Part shown: one piece after another, positions 34,926 through 43,655 of the stretch
Layout: every line of letters starts with the position of its first letter
Numbering within the stretch: position 1 is the first letter of the stretch
Origin: JAWLGZ01 sp041690635
Lineage (GTDB): Bacteria > Pseudomonadota > Gammaproteobacteria > Thiohalomonadales > Thiohalomonadaceae
NCBI GenBank assembly: GCA_041690635.1
Contig: JAWLGZ010000002.1
Coordinates: 806,001-870,000 of the forward strand
Reading direction: 5' to 3'
Length of the DNA: 64,000 nucleotides
Position numbers and translations under genes: made by a program
The notes under the pieces: generated by a model
What the model saw: only the letters and a program-made list of their open reading frames with translations
What the model was told of the DNA's origin: nothing
The model's database searches: none

Positions 34926-35930
34926 TCAGGAACTTGCCTTTTCCCGCTCTTTTTTCAGGCTCGGCGGCGGCCAGTTCTCCAGCCGCATCCCCAGTGACAG
35001 CCCCCGGGACGCCAACACATCCTTGATCTCCGTGAGCGACTTTTTGCCCAGATTCGGGGTCTTCAGCAGTTCCACCTCGGTCCGCTGAATCAGATCGCCG
35101 ATATAGAAGATGTTTTCGGCTTTCAGGCAATTCGCCGAGCGGACGGTAAGCTCCAGATCATCGACCGGACGAAGCAGAATCGGATCGATCTCCGGCTCGT
35201 GGATCTCCTGCCTTGCCTCCTCCCTGCCTTCCAACTCAACGAACGACGAGAGCTGGTCCTGCAAAATGGTGGCCGCTCGCCGAATAGCCTCGTCTGGCTC
35301 AATGGTACCGTTGGTCTCAAGCTCGATTACCAACTTGTCCAAATCGGTACGCTGCTCGACGCGTGCAGCCTCAACCACGTAGGAGACACGACGAATCGGA
35401 CTGAAGCTGGCATCGATCTGCAGTCGGCCAATCGGACGGCTCTCGTCCTCGGCCTCTTCGCGGATCCCGGCGGGCTGATAACCGCGCCCCTTCGCCACCT
35501 TCACCGTCATCTTCAGCTCACCCGCCTTGGTCAGGTGTGCAATGACGTGGTCCGGATTGATAATCTCAACATCGTGATCAAGCGTGATGTCACCAGCAGT
35601 GACCACGCCCGGCCCCTTTTTCGACAGCGACAGCATCGCTTCATTGCGGCTGTGAAGCCGCAGGGCAATCCCCTTGAGGTTCAGGAGAATCTCGATGATG
35701 TCCTCCTGTACGCCCTCCAGAGTCGAGTACTCGTGCAACACCCCGTCGATTTCCGCCTCGACGATCGCCGCGCCCTCCATCGAGGAGAGCAAAATACGGC
35801 GCAATGCGTTACCCAGCGTGTGCCCGAACCCGCGCTCGAGCGGCTCGAGCGTGACTCTCGCGGTGCGGTCGCCCCGCTTCTGCACGCCTACCAGGCGCGG
35901 CTTGAGAAATTCTCCGACTGAGCCCTGCAT
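34926..35930 (-). CDS. rpoA: RNA polymerase subunit alpha
   Basis: 334 residues. The N-terminal dimerisation domain (about 1-230) contains ERGFGHTLGNALRRILLSS. A linker leads to the C-terminal domain (about 250-320), which has the DNA-contacting block TVRSANCLKAENI and helix-hairpin-helix NLGKKSLTEIK. It lies between rpsD and rplQ, as expected. Confidence 0.98.
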   Translation of the reverse strand: MQGSVGEFLKPRLVGVQKRGDRTARVTLEPLERGFGHTLGNALRRILLSSMEGAAIVEAEIDGVLHEYSTLEGVQEDIIEILLNLKGIALRLHSRNEAMLSLSKKGPGVVTAGDITLDHDVEIINPDHVIAHLTKAGELKMTVKVAKGRGYQPAGIREEAEDESRPIGRLQIDASFSPIRRVSYVVEAARVEQRTDLDKLVIELETNGTIEPDEAIRRAATILQDQLSSFVELEGREEARQEIHEPEIDPILLRPVDDLELTVRSANCLKAENIFYIGDLIQRTEVELLKTPNLGKKSLTEIKDVLASRGLSLGMRLENWPPPSLKKEREKASS

Positions 35931-35982
35931 GAACAGTCCTCTTCAACACTGGGACGTGTACGACCCGTGGGCCGCAAACGTT

Positions 35983-36609
35983 TTACTTGGAGTAGAGTTC
36001 GACCACCAGCTGCTCGTTAATCTCCGCGGGCAGCTCGCTACGGTCAGGACGTGCCTTGAAGACACCCTCCAGCTTGGTGGGGTCGACGTCCAGCCATTCC
36101 GCAACTCCGCGTTGCTGCGCCAGTTCCATCGCGGCCTTGATCCGAAGGTGCTCCCGGGCACCCTCAAGGATGCTCACCACGTCACCCGGACGCACCTGAT
36201 ATGCCGGAATATTCACCCGTTGACCATTCACGGCCACACAATTATGCCGAACCAGCTGACGCGCTTCCGAACGGGAGACACCAAAACCCATACGGTACGC
36301 GACATTATCCAAACGCCCTTCGAGCAGCCGAAGCAGGTTCTCACCTGTCGATCCCTTGCGGCGATCCGCCTCCTGGTAGTAGCGCCGGAACTGCTTCTCC
36401 AGGATGCCGTAGATGCGGCGCAGCTTCTGCTTCTCGCGGAGCTGACGCGCAAAGTCGGACAGCCGCGCGCGTCGCTGGCCGTGCTGCCCGGGCGGGAACG
36501 GCCGGTTCTCGATCGGGCATTTGCTGCTATAGCACTTCTCCCCCTTGAGGAAGAGCTTCTCACCCTCGCGCCGGCACTGGCGGCACTTCGGTCCGATGTA
36601 CTTTGCCAA
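35983..36609 (-). CDS. rpsD: 30S ribosomal protein S4
   Basis: 208 residues. The N-terminus keeps the zinc-type cysteines (CRQCRREG and CYSSKC), so this is the C+ form. An S4 RNA-binding domain follows (LDNVAYRMGFGVSRSEARQL). It nucleates 30S assembly on 16S rRNA and in E. coli represses this operon. It follows rpsK with a 15-base gap. Confidence 0.98.
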   Translation of the reverse strand: MAKYIGPKCRQCRREGEKLFLKGEKCYSSKCPIENRPFPPGQHGQRRARLSDFARQLREKQKLRRIYGILEKQFRRYYQEADRRKGSTGENLLRLLEGRLDNVAYRMGFGVSRSEARQLVRHNCVAVNGQRVNIPAYQVRPGDVVSILEGAREHLRIKAAMELAQQRGVAEWLDVDPTKLEGVFKARPDRSELPAEINEQLVVELYSK

Positions 36610-36624
36610 CTTCGCTCTCCTGAT

Positions 36625-37017
36625 TTAAACGCGGCGCTTCTTCGGGGGACGGCAACCGTTATGCGGGATCGGCGTCACGTCGGCGATGTTCGTGATACGA
36701 AAGCCCTTTGCATTGAGCGCCCGCACGGCGGATTCCCGCCCCGGCCCCGGCCCCTTCACCAGCACTTCGAGATTCTTCATCCCGAATTCCAGAGCCTTCT
36801 CCCCGGCACGCTCGGCGGCCACCTGGGCGGCAAACGGCGTGCTCTTGCGTGAACCCCGGAAACCGGAGCCGCCGGAGGTGGCCCAGCACAGGGTATTCCC
36901 CTGCCGATCCGTAATGGTGACGATGGTGTTGTTGAACGATGCGTGGACGTGCGCAATACCGTCAGCAACGTTCTTCTTGACCTTCTTGCGGGTACGTGTG
37001 CTTGTAGCTTTTGCCAT
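36625..37017 (-). CDS. rpsK: 30S ribosomal protein S11
   Basis: 130 residues with the family core HVHASFNNTIVTITDRQGN and the C-terminal block TPIPHNGCRPPKKRRV. It is a platform protein contacting 16S rRNA near the E site. It lies 14 bases after rpsM in the alpha operon. Confidence 0.98.
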   Translation of the reverse strand: MAKATSTRTRKKVKKNVADGIAHVHASFNNTIVTITDRQGNTLCWATSGGSGFRGSRKSTPFAAQVAAERAGEKALEFGMKNLEVLVKGPGPGRESAVRALNAKGFRITNIADVTPIPHNGCRPPKKRRV

Positions 37018-37031
37018 TTCGAGCTTCCGGC

Positions 37032-37388
37032 TTATTTCCTGATGGGCCGACGCGGACCCTTACGGGTGCGCGCATTGGTACGCGTACGCTGACCCCGCAG
37101 CGGCAGCCCACGGCGGTGACGCAACCCGCGGTAGCAGCCCAGGTCCATCAGACGCTTGATGTTCATGGAGATTTCCCGGCGCAGGTCGCCCTCGACGGTG
37201 AACTTCCCGACCTCGCCGCGCAGGGCCTCAAGCTCAGCCTCGCTCAGATCCTTGATCTTTGCGTCCTGAGCCACGCCAGCGGAGGCGCAGATCTTCTGCG
37301 CGCTTGTCCGTCCGATGCCGTATATCGAAGTCAGCGCGATGACCGCGTGCTTCTGCACCGGGATATTTATGCCTGCAATACGGGCCAT
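37032..37388 (-). CDS. rpsM: 30S ribosomal protein S13
   Basis: 118 residues, starting MARIAGINIPVQKHAVIAL, with the helix-two-turn-helix domain and the basic C-terminal tail RGQRTRTNARTRKGPRRP that reaches the decoding site. First gene of the alpha block, about 100 bases after rpmJ. Confidence 0.98.
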   Translation of the reverse strand: MARIAGINIPVQKHAVIALTSIYGIGRTSAQKICASAGVAQDAKIKDLSEAELEALRGEVGKFTVEGDLRREISMNIKRLMDLGCYRGLRHRRGLPLRGQRTRTNARTRKGPRRPIRK

Positions 37389-37485
37389 TTAGCCACTCCC
37401 TACAAAACCTTGCTAGCCCGCCCAGACCGGGCGACGGAAACGCGCAAGTCTACTGCGCGCCAAAATTTTCGTCAAGCGCGGGCTA

Positions 37486-37602
37486 TCAGCCCTGGCGCTG
37501 CTTGTGACGCGGGTCGGTCGCGCAGATCACCCGCACCGTCCCCTTGCGACGGATAATCTTGCAGTTGCGGCAGATCTTCTTGACTGAGGCACGCACTTTC
37601 AT
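37486..37602 (-). CDS. rpmJ: 50S ribosomal protein L36
   Basis: 38 residues, MKVRASVKKICRNCKIIRRK with the C-terminal KHKQRQG-like tail RHKQRQG. The zinc ligands are C11, C14, C27 and H32 or equivalent, the C+ form. ATG 37602, TGA 37486. It lies between secY and rpsM, the usual place, and is easily missed because of its size. Confidence 0.97.
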   Translation of the reverse strand: MKVRASVKKICRNCKIIRRKGTVRVICATDPRHKQRQG

Positions 37603-37635
37603 GGTCTTTCTCCAGATATCAATCCAAAGCGGGCG

Positions 37636-38985
37636 CTAGCGCAGCCCCGAGCGGCCATACCCCTTGAGGTTGGCCTTCCGCATCAAACCGTCATACTGGT
37701 GAGACATCAGGTGCGCTTGGGTCTGCGCCATGAAGTCCATCACCACTACGACGATAATCAACAAGGAGGTACCCCCGAAGTAGAAGGGCACGTTCCAGTA
37801 GAGAATCAGAAACTCTGGAAGCAGACAGACGGCGGTGATGTAGATCGCACCCACCAGGGTCAGTTTGCTCAGAATTCCGTCGATGTACCTTGCCGTCTGC
37901 TCGCCAGGCCGGATCCCGGGGATCAGCGCTCCCGACTTCTTCAGGTTGTCCGCCGTGTCCTTGGGATCGAACATCAGCGCGGTATAGAAGAAGCAGAAGA
38001 ACATGATGGCCGCGGCGTAAAACATCACGTACAGCGGCTGCCCCGGCGACATGGCGGCGGAGATGTCCTGCAACCAGCTCAGCCCTTCCGAACTCCCGAA
38101 CCACCCTGCGAGCGTGGCGGGGAACAGAATGATGCTGGAGGCGAAGATGGGCGGAATAACCCCCGCCATGTTCACCTTGAGCGGCAGGTGGCTCGACTGG
38201 CCCGCGTACATCTTGCGGCCCACCTGGCGCTTGGCATAATTCACTGTAATTCGTCGCTGGCCGCGCTCCACAAAGACCACGAACGCGGTCACCAGCAGGG
38301 CCAAACCGAACAACACCAGCACCATTGCCGCATTGAGCTCCCCGGTTCGGGCCAGCTCAAGGGTTCCGCCAATCGCGGACGGCAATCCTGCGACGATTCC
38401 GGCGAAGATAATCAGTGAAATACCGTTGCCGATACCCCTTTCGGTTACCTGTTCGCCCAGCCACATCAGGAACATGGTACCCGTCACCAGCGTCACCACC
38501 GCCGTAAAACGGAATGCGATACCGGGTTCGAACACCACCGGCAGCCCTCCGGCCCGCTGCGCCTCCAAAGCGATGGAAACGCCAATCGCCTGGAACGTCG
38601 CCAGGGCGAGGGTTCCGTACCGTGTGTACTGCGTAATCTTCCGCCGTCCGGCTGCGCCTTCCTTGCTCAGCTGCTCCAGCTTCGGCACCACCTTGGTGAG
38701 AAGCTGCATGATGATCGATGCCGAGATGTACGGCATGATCCCAAGGGCGAACACCGACAGCCGCTCAAGCGCGCCTCCCGAGAACATGTTGAACATGTCC
38801 AGGATGGTGCCGCGCTGCTGTTCAAACAGCGCTGCCAGCGCCACGGGGTTAATCCCGGGCACCGGAATATGCGCGCCAATGCGGAACACCAGCAGCGCAC
38901 CCAGCACGAACAACAGGCGCTGCTTCAGCTCCGTCAGCTTGCCGGACGACAGGGCGTCGGCCATTGCGGAGCGGGAAGTGGCCAC
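37636..38985 (-). CDS. secY: Protein translocase subunit SecY
   Basis: 449 residues and ten membrane helices. It has IPVPGINPVALAALFEQQRG, the plug-region GIMPYISASIIMQLL and the C-terminal block LKGYGRSGLR. It is the central pore of the inner-membrane Sec translocon. The start is GTG at 38985, directly abutting the rplO TAA with GAGGGA seven bases upstream. An ATG seven codons later is an alternative (442 residues). Confidence 0.97.
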   Translation of the reverse strand: MATSRSAMADALSSGKLTELKQRLLFVLGALLVFRIGAHIPVPGINPVALAALFEQQRGTILDMFNMFSGGALERLSVFALGIMPYISASIIMQLLTKVVPKLEQLSKEGAAGRRKITQYTRYGTLALATFQAIGVSIALEAQRAGGLPVVFEPGIAFRFTAVVTLVTGTMFLMWLGEQVTERGIGNGISLIIFAGIVAGLPSAIGGTLELARTGELNAAMVLVLFGLALLVTAFVVFVERGQRRITVNYAKRQVGRKMYAGQSSHLPLKVNMAGVIPPIFASSIILFPATLAGWFGSSEGLSWLQDISAAMSPGQPLYVMFYAAAIMFFCFFYTALMFDPKDTADNLKKSGALIPGIRPGEQTARYIDGILSKLTLVGAIYITAVCLLPEFLILYWNVPFYFGGTSLLIIVVVVMDFMAQTQAHLMSHQYDGLMRKANLKGYGRSGLR

Positions 38986-39420
38986 TTATCCCTCGACCTT
39001 GCCGCCAGCTGCCTCAATCGCCGCCCGGGCACCCTTGGTGACACCGAGCCCCCGGACCGTGACCGGACGCTCGATCGCACCGGAGGCCATCACTTTTGCC
39101 CGCTTGCAGTTGTGTCCGATGATATTGGCCGCCTTGAGCGTCAACAGATCGGCGATATCGCCCTCCACCTTAGCCAGCTCCGACAGCCGAACCTCTTCGG
39201 TGAAGAGGTTCTTACGCGCCTTGAAGCCGAACTTGGGCAGGCGACGCTGGAGCGGCATCTGACCGCCCTCAAAGCCGACCTTGTGAAAGCCCCCGGACCG
39301 GGAATGCTGACCCTTGTGACCGCGGCCGCAGGTCTTGCCAAGCCCGGACCCGATGCCGCGCCCCACGCGCTTACCTTCCGGAGCAGCGCCTTCAGCCGGC
39401 TTGAGCGTATTCAGTCGCAT
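38986..39420 (-). CDS. rplO: 50S ribosomal protein L15
   Basis: 144 residues, starting MRLNTLKPAEGA, with the glycine-rich basic arm GRGIGSGLGKTCGRGHKGQ. It is a late-assembly 50S protein. Its stop abuts the secY start and it starts two bases after the rpmD stop. Confidence 0.98.
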   Translation of the reverse strand: MRLNTLKPAEGAAPEGKRVGRGIGSGLGKTCGRGHKGQHSRSGGFHKVGFEGGQMPLQRRLPKFGFKARKNLFTEEVRLSELAKVEGDIADLLTLKAANIIGHNCKRAKVMASGAIERPVTVRGLGVTKGARAAIEAAGGKVEG

Positions 39421-39422
39421 CT

Positions 39423-39608
39423 TCAGACCTCTTCCACTTTGACCATGTAGGACACTTTATTGATCATGCCGCGGTTGCAGGCAGTGTCCTCCACTATTAC
39501 GGTGTGGTGCATACGACGCAGGCCCAACCCGCGTACGCACGCCTGATGGTTCGCCAATCGCCCGTAGGAGCTACGTACCTGCGTTACCTTCAGCTTCTTG
39601 TCAGCCAT
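39423..39608 (-). CDS. rpmD: 50S ribosomal protein L30
   Basis: 61 residues from ATG 39608 (MADKKLKVTQVRSSYGR), with the L30 block LGLRRMHHTVIVEDT. A longer upstream frame lies inside rpsE and is rejected. It lies four bases after rpsE. Confidence 0.98.
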   Translation of the reverse strand: MADKKLKVTQVRSSYGRLANHQACVRGLGLRRMHHTVIVEDTACNRGMINKVSYMVKVEEV

Positions 39609-39612
39609 GGCC

Positions 39613-40119
39613 CTATTCCAGAATTTCCTGGACCGACTTGCCGCGCTTGGCGGCAACCTGCTCGGGGGAGACCATTTCGGTCAAACCCCGCAGGGTGGCC
39701 CGAACCACATTGATCGGGTTGTTCGTACCGATGCACTTCGCCAGTACGTTGCGCACACCCGCCACCTCAAAGACCGCGCGCATGGCACCGCCTGCGATGA
39801 TACCGGTACCTTCCGAGGCGGGCTGCATGAAGACCTTCGCCGCGCCCTCCCGCCCGGTAATCGGGTGCTGCAGGGTACCGTTCTCGGTCAACGCGACCTG
39901 ACGCATGTTCTTGCGCGCCTTTTCCATCGCCTTGGAGATGGCGACCGGAACCTCGCGGGCCTTGCCCATGCCGAAGCCGACCTTACCCTGGCCGTCACCG
40001 ACCACGGTCAATGCGGTGAAACCGAATTGCCGGCCGCCCTTTACCACCTTCGCTACGCGATTAACGGTAACGAGCTTCTCGTTCAGGCCGTCCCCGCTGG
40101 ATGCATCGAATCCCGCCAT
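39613..40119 (-). CDS. rpsE: 30S ribosomal protein S5
   Basis: 168 residues. The double-stranded RNA-binding fold includes VNRVAKVVKGGRQFGFTALT and the C-terminal domain EVAGVRNVLAKCIGTNNPIN. It acts in decoding fidelity and mRNA unwinding. It lies 12 bases after rplR. Confidence 0.98.
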   Translation of the reverse strand: MAGFDASSGDGLNEKLVTVNRVAKVVKGGRQFGFTALTVVGDGQGKVGFGMGKAREVPVAISKAMEKARKNMRQVALTENGTLQHPITGREGAAKVFMQPASEGTGIIAGGAMRAVFEVAGVRNVLAKCIGTNNPINVVRATLRGLTEMVSPEQVAAKRGKSVQEILE

Positions 40120-40131
40120 CTCTAAGAACCT

Positions 40132-40488
40132 TTAAATTTGCAGACCATTTTCCCGAGCCGCGTCGGCAAGCGCCTTCACACGACCGTGATATTTGAAGCC
40201 GGAGCGATCAAACGCAACTGTAGTCACGCCAGCCGCTTTCGCCTTTTCGGCGATTGCGCGTCCCACCGCCTGGGCCGCTTCCATGTTGCCGGTATACTTC
40301 AGCCCGCCACGGATATCCGTTTGGACCGTCGATGCAGCGGCAACAACGTCCGAGCCATTGGGCGCGATAATCTGCGCGTAGATATGACGCGGCGTGCGAT
40401 GAATGCTGAGCCGGAAGGCCCCAAGCTCGCGAATCTTGGCCCGCGCCCGTGTCGCCCGCCGAATGCGGGCCTGCTTTTTCGAGTTCAT
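40132..40488 (-). CDS. rplR: 50S ribosomal protein L18
   Basis: 118 residues. A basic N-tail (KKQARIRRATRARAKIRE) leads to the 5S-rRNA-binding core ending FDRSGFKYHGRVKALADAAR. It loads 5S rRNA onto 50S with L5. Confidence 0.98.
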   Translation of the reverse strand: MNSKKQARIRRATRARAKIRELGAFRLSIHRTPRHIYAQIIAPNGSDVVAAASTVQTDIRGGLKYTGNMEAAQAVGRAIAEKAKAAGVTTVAFDRSGFKYHGRVKALADAARENGLQI

Positions 40489-40499
40489 CGTGCCAGCCT

Positions 40500-41030
40500 C
40501 TACTTCTTCTTGGCCTCTTTGCGGATGATCCGCTCATCGGAATACTTCACGCCCTTACCCTTGTACGGCTCGGGCGGACGGAAGCTGCGAATCTCGGCCG
40601 CAACCTGGCCTACCTGCTGCTTGCTCACGCCCTTTACAAGGACCTCTGTCTGGCTCGGGGTTTCAATGGTGATCCCCTCCGGCACGTCATAGGCGATCGG
40701 ATGGGAGAAGCCGAGCGTCAGATTCAGCACCTTGCCCTGAGCCTGTGCACGGTAACCAACGCCAACCAGTTCGAGCTTGCGTTCAAACCCAGTGCTGACG
40801 CCGACCATCATGTTCTTAACCACCGCCCGAGCCGTGCCCACCTGCGCAAACGCGGTCTTCGACTCCTGGACAGGGGCGAAAAACAGCTCCGCTCCTTCCT
40901 GCGTGACGGTCACGTCCCCGTGGACGACGTGCTCCGCGGTGCCCTTGCTGCCTTTCACGGCAACAACCTGGCCGTCGATCTTGACATCCACGCCGCCGAG
41001 GACGCTGATCGGTTTGAGTACTCTTGCCAT
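40500..41030 (-). CDS. rplF: 50S ribosomal protein L6
   Basis: 176 residues with two L6 repeats. The C-terminal signature PEPYKGKGVKYSDE lies near the factor-binding site. It follows rpsH by 13 bases. Confidence 0.98.
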   Translation of the reverse strand: MARVLKPISVLGGVDVKIDGQVVAVKGSKGTAEHVVHGDVTVTQEGAELFFAPVQESKTAFAQVGTARAVVKNMMVGVSTGFERKLELVGVGYRAQAQGKVLNLTLGFSHPIAYDVPEGITIETPSQTEVLVKGVSKQQVGQVAAEIRSFRPPEPYKGKGVKYSDERIIRKEAKKK

Positions 41031-41043
41031 TTTCTATCAGCCC

Positions 41044-41439
41044 CTACGACACAAAGCACAGCACCTCGCCGCCGTGCCCCGCCTTGCGGGCCGCGCGATC
41101 AGTCATCACGCCGGCGGAGGTGGAAACGATGGCGACGCCGAGTCCGCCGAGCACTTTCGGCAGTTCATCCTTGCCCCGATACTGGCGCAGCCCCGGGCGG
41201 CTATACCGCTTGAGACTGGAGATGACCGGCTTGCCTTCATAATACTTAAGTGCGATGGCCAGCGCCGGCTTGGCGCCGGAACCCTTCACCGCGAAATCTT
41301 CGATGTAGCCCTCGTCCTTCAGCACCTGCGCCACAGCCCGCTTCAACTTGGAATCGGGCATCGACACTTCCTTCTTGTTTGCCTGAAGGGCGTTTCGGAT
41401 ACGGGTCAGCATATCCGCGATAGGATCAGTCATGCTCAT
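41044..41439 (-). CDS. rpsH: 30S ribosomal protein S8
   Basis: 131 residues, starting MSMTDPIADMLTRIRNA, with the RNA-binding C-terminal block GLGVAIVSTSAGVMTDR. In E. coli S8 represses the spc operon at L5. ATG 41439 is chosen to match the MSM start. Confidence 0.98.
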   Translation of the reverse strand: MSMTDPIADMLTRIRNALQANKKEVSMPDSKLKRAVAQVLKDEGYIEDFAVKGSGAKPALAIALKYYEGKPVISSLKRYSRPGLRQYRGKDELPKVLGGLGVAIVSTSAGVMTDRAARKAGHGGEVLCFVS

Positions 41440-41466
41440 TCGGTTATCTCCTGCCTGACGAGCAGT

Positions 41467-41772
41467 TTACCAGCTGGCCTTACGCAGGCCGGGAACGTCA
41501 CCCCGCATGGTCGCCTCACGCAGCTTGTTGCGCGCCAGCCCAAACTTGCGGTACACGGCATGCGGCCGCCCGGTCAGCCGGCACCGGCGCTGAAGCCGCA
41601 CCGAACTGGAATCTCGCGGGAGCGTCTGCAACTTCTTTTCGAGCGCCATCCGCTCTTCCATGCCGAGGTTCATGTCCTTGAGCTTTTCCTTCAGCTCGCT
41701 GCGCTTGCCGGCATACTTCTTCACCAGCTTCTGCCGCTTGAGCTCACGCTCGATCATTGAAGTCTTTGCCAT
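41467..41772 (-). CDS. rpsN: 30S ribosomal protein S14
   Basis: 101 residues from ATG 41772 (MAKTSMIERELKRQKLV), the long zinc-free form with RLQRRCRLTGRPHAVYRKFG. Upstream in-frame codons lie in rplE and are rejected. Confidence 0.98.
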   Translation of the reverse strand: MAKTSMIERELKRQKLVKKYAGKRSELKEKLKDMNLGMEERMALEKKLQTLPRDSSSVRLQRRCRLTGRPHAVYRKFGLARNKLREATMRGDVPGLRKASW

Positions 41773-41782
41773 CGTCCGCCCC

Positions 41783-42322
41783 TTACGACTTGAACGGGAA
41801 GTTGAACGCCCGCAGCAGCGCGCGACCGTGATCGTCGTTTTCCGCCGTGGTAGTGATAGTGATATCCATTCCCCGCAGCTGATCGATCTTGTCGTACTCG
41901 ATCTCCGGGAAAATGATCTGCTCACGCACACCCATGCTGTAATTCCCACGGCCGTCGAATGACTTCCCGTTCAATCCGCGGAAGTCCCGAATGCGGGGAA
42001 TCGCAATGGAAATCAGGCGATCCAAGAACTCGTACATCCGCTCACGGCGAAGCGTCACCTTGGTACCGATCGGCCATCCCTCGCGAATCTTGAAACCGGC
42101 GACAGACTTCCGGGCCAGAGTGACAATGGGCTTCTGGCCCGTGAGCCTCGCCAGGTCGGCCGTGGCATGGTCGAGGATCTTCTTGTCCCCAACCGCCTCG
42201 CCGACGCCCATGTTCACGGTAATCTTTTCGATCCGCGGCACGCGCATGATATTCGCCAGCCCCAGCTCCTCTTTGAGCTGCGGCACCACGGTCTCGAAGT
42301 AGTATTCTTTCAATCTTGCCAT
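41783..42322 (-). CDS. rplE: 50S ribosomal protein L5
   Basis: 179 residues from ATG 42322 (MARLKEYYFETVVPQL), with EKITVNMGVGEAVGDKK and GRGNYSMGVREQ. It binds 5S rRNA in the central protuberance and contacts P-site tRNA. It lies 13 bases after rplX. Confidence 0.98.
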   Translation of the reverse strand: MARLKEYYFETVVPQLKEELGLANIMRVPRIEKITVNMGVGEAVGDKKILDHATADLARLTGQKPIVTLARKSVAGFKIREGWPIGTKVTLRRERMYEFLDRLISIAIPRIRDFRGLNGKSFDGRGNYSMGVREQIIFPEIEYDKIDQLRGMDITITTTAENDDHGRALLRAFNFPFKS

Positions 42323-42335
42323 TGCTGCCACCGTC

Positions 42336-42653
42336 TCAGACGTCCACGGTCTCGCCGTTGGACTTGAAGTAACGCACCTTGCGCCCGTCCTCCAGGGATT
42401 TGATACCGACTCGGTCGGCTTTCCCCGCGGCGTGGTTATAAAGGGCAACGTTGGAAATATGCAACGGAGCCTCTTTTTCAATGATGCCACCCGGCTGCCC
42501 GGACATGGGGTTGGGCTTCTGGTGCTTCTTCACCATGTTGACACCTTCGACCACGATCCGGTCGTTGGATGCCATACGCACCACGGTGCCCCGGCTACCC
42601 TTGTCCTTACCGGCGATTACGATGACTTCGTCGCCTTTCTTGATCTTGCGCAT
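42336..42653 (-). CDS. rplX: 50S ribosomal protein L24
   Basis: 105 residues beginning MRKIKKGDEVIVIAGKDKG, the KOW motif. It initiates 50S assembly near the exit tunnel. It lies between rplN and rplE. Confidence 0.98.
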   Translation of the reverse strand: MRKIKKGDEVIVIAGKDKGSRGTVVRMASNDRIVVEGVNMVKKHQKPNPMSGQPGGIIEKEAPLHISNVALYNHAAGKADRVGIKSLEDGRKVRYFKSNGETVDV

Positions 42654-42675
42654 CTCGGCTTACCCTTTCGGTCGC

Positions 42676-43044
42676 TTACAGCACCTCGGGTGCCAGCGAA
42701 ACGATCTTCATGAACTTTTCCGAACGCAGCTCGCGCGTCACCGGCCCAAAGATGCGGGTGCCGATAGGCTGGAGCTGGTTGTTCAGCAGCACCGCCGCAT
42801 TCTTGTCGAAGCGGATGATGGAGCCGTCGGGCCGACGAACACCCTTGGCGGTACGCACCACGACAGCGTTGAAAACATCCCCCTTCTTGACCTTGCCGCG
42901 GGGAATTGCTTCCTTGACGCTCACCTTGATGACATCGCCGATTTTGGCGTAACGACGGTGCGAACCGCCCAACACCTTGATGCACTGGACGACGCGGGCA
43001 CCACTGTTGTCCGCAACCTCCAGCCTGGTCTGCATCTGAATCAT
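42676..43044 (-). CDS. rplN: 50S ribosomal protein L14
   Basis: 122 residues from ATG 43044 (MIQMQTRLEVADNSGAR), the universal L14 opening. It forms an intersubunit bridge and is the first gene of the spc block. It is separated from rpsQ by an unusually long 153-base gap holding a palindromic repeat. Confidence 0.98.
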   Translation of the reverse strand: MIQMQTRLEVADNSGARVVQCIKVLGGSHRRYAKIGDVIKVSVKEAIPRGKVKKGDVFNAVVVRTAKGVRRPDGSIIRFDKNAAVLLNNQLQPIGTRIFGPVTRELRSEKFMKIVSLAPEVL

Positions 43045-43112
43045 GGTGATCTCTCCACAATCACTACCACCGCCATCGGCGGGTCCGCGCAAAGGCGCGA
43101 GATAATATCACC

Positions 43113-43157
43113 AAAAGGCGCGGAGCCCAAGCCCTTGGCGAGGGCTCCTACGCCTTT
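43113..43157. repeat. GTAGGAGC-type palindrome between rpsQ and rplN
   Basis: Inverted arms AAAAGGCGCGGAGCCC (43113-43128) and GGGCTCCTACGCCTTT (43142-43157), with a GCCCTTGGC-type loop region, form a strong stem in either strand. It shares the GTAGGAGC core with the repeats at 25721 and 56865. It sits at the junction of the S10 and spc gene blocks, all otherwise tightly spaced. Confidence 0.8.
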
Positions 43158-43197
43158 ATTTGGGTTCGAGGACCGCATCGGCCCCCCGTCTTGACAA

Positions 43198-43458
43198 TCA
43201 GGTGGCGCGTTCGAGAACGCGAACCAGCCGCCAGGACTTCGTCTTCGAAATGGGCCTGCACTCGGCGATAGCAACGGTATCGCCAATGCGGCACTCGTTG
43301 TTTTCGTCATGAGCGTGCAGCTTGGTCGAGCGCCGGACATACTTGCCATAGATGGGGTGCTTCACTCGACGCTCAACCAGCACGGTGACGCTCTTATCCA
43401 TCCGATCACTGACTACCCGACCCTGGACCGTACGCGGGGCCTTCTCCTGCTCGCTCAT
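43198..43458 (-). CDS. rpsQ: 30S ribosomal protein S17
   Basis: 86 residues, with GRVVSDRMDKSVTVLVER, the loop YGKYVRRSTKLHAHDE and GDTVAIAECRPISKTKSW. It starts within the rpmC stop (ATGA overlap, 43455-43458). Last gene of the S10 block. Confidence 0.98.
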   Translation of the reverse strand: MSEQEKAPRTVQGRVVSDRMDKSVTVLVERRVKHPIYGKYVRRSTKLHAHDENNECRIGDTVAIAECRPISKTKSWRLVRVLERAT

Positions 43459-43655
43459 TCTGCCTTACCTGCCTGCTTCTCGTTCAGAACGGTCTTGATG
43501 CGCGCAATCTCCCGACGCACCTCCTTCACCCGGTGCGGCTGGGAGAGCTGCCCGGTGCCCTTCTGCATGCGCAGATTGAACTGCTCCCGCAGGTTGTCGA
43601 GGAGTTCCTGATTGAGCTCATCGACACTCTTGTTTTTCAGTTCGCTCGCTTTCAT
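43455..43655 (-). CDS. rpmC: 50S ribosomal protein L29
   Basis: 66 residues from ATG 43655 (MKASELKNKSVDELNQEL), two long helices with LREQFNLRMQKGTGQL. The ATG shares a base with the rplP TGA. A GTG one codon upstream is possible but not typical. It lies by the exit tunnel. Confidence 0.97.
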   Translation of the reverse strand: MKASELKNKSVDELNQELLDNLREQFNLRMQKGTGQLSQPHRVKEVRREIARIKTVLNEKQAGKAE

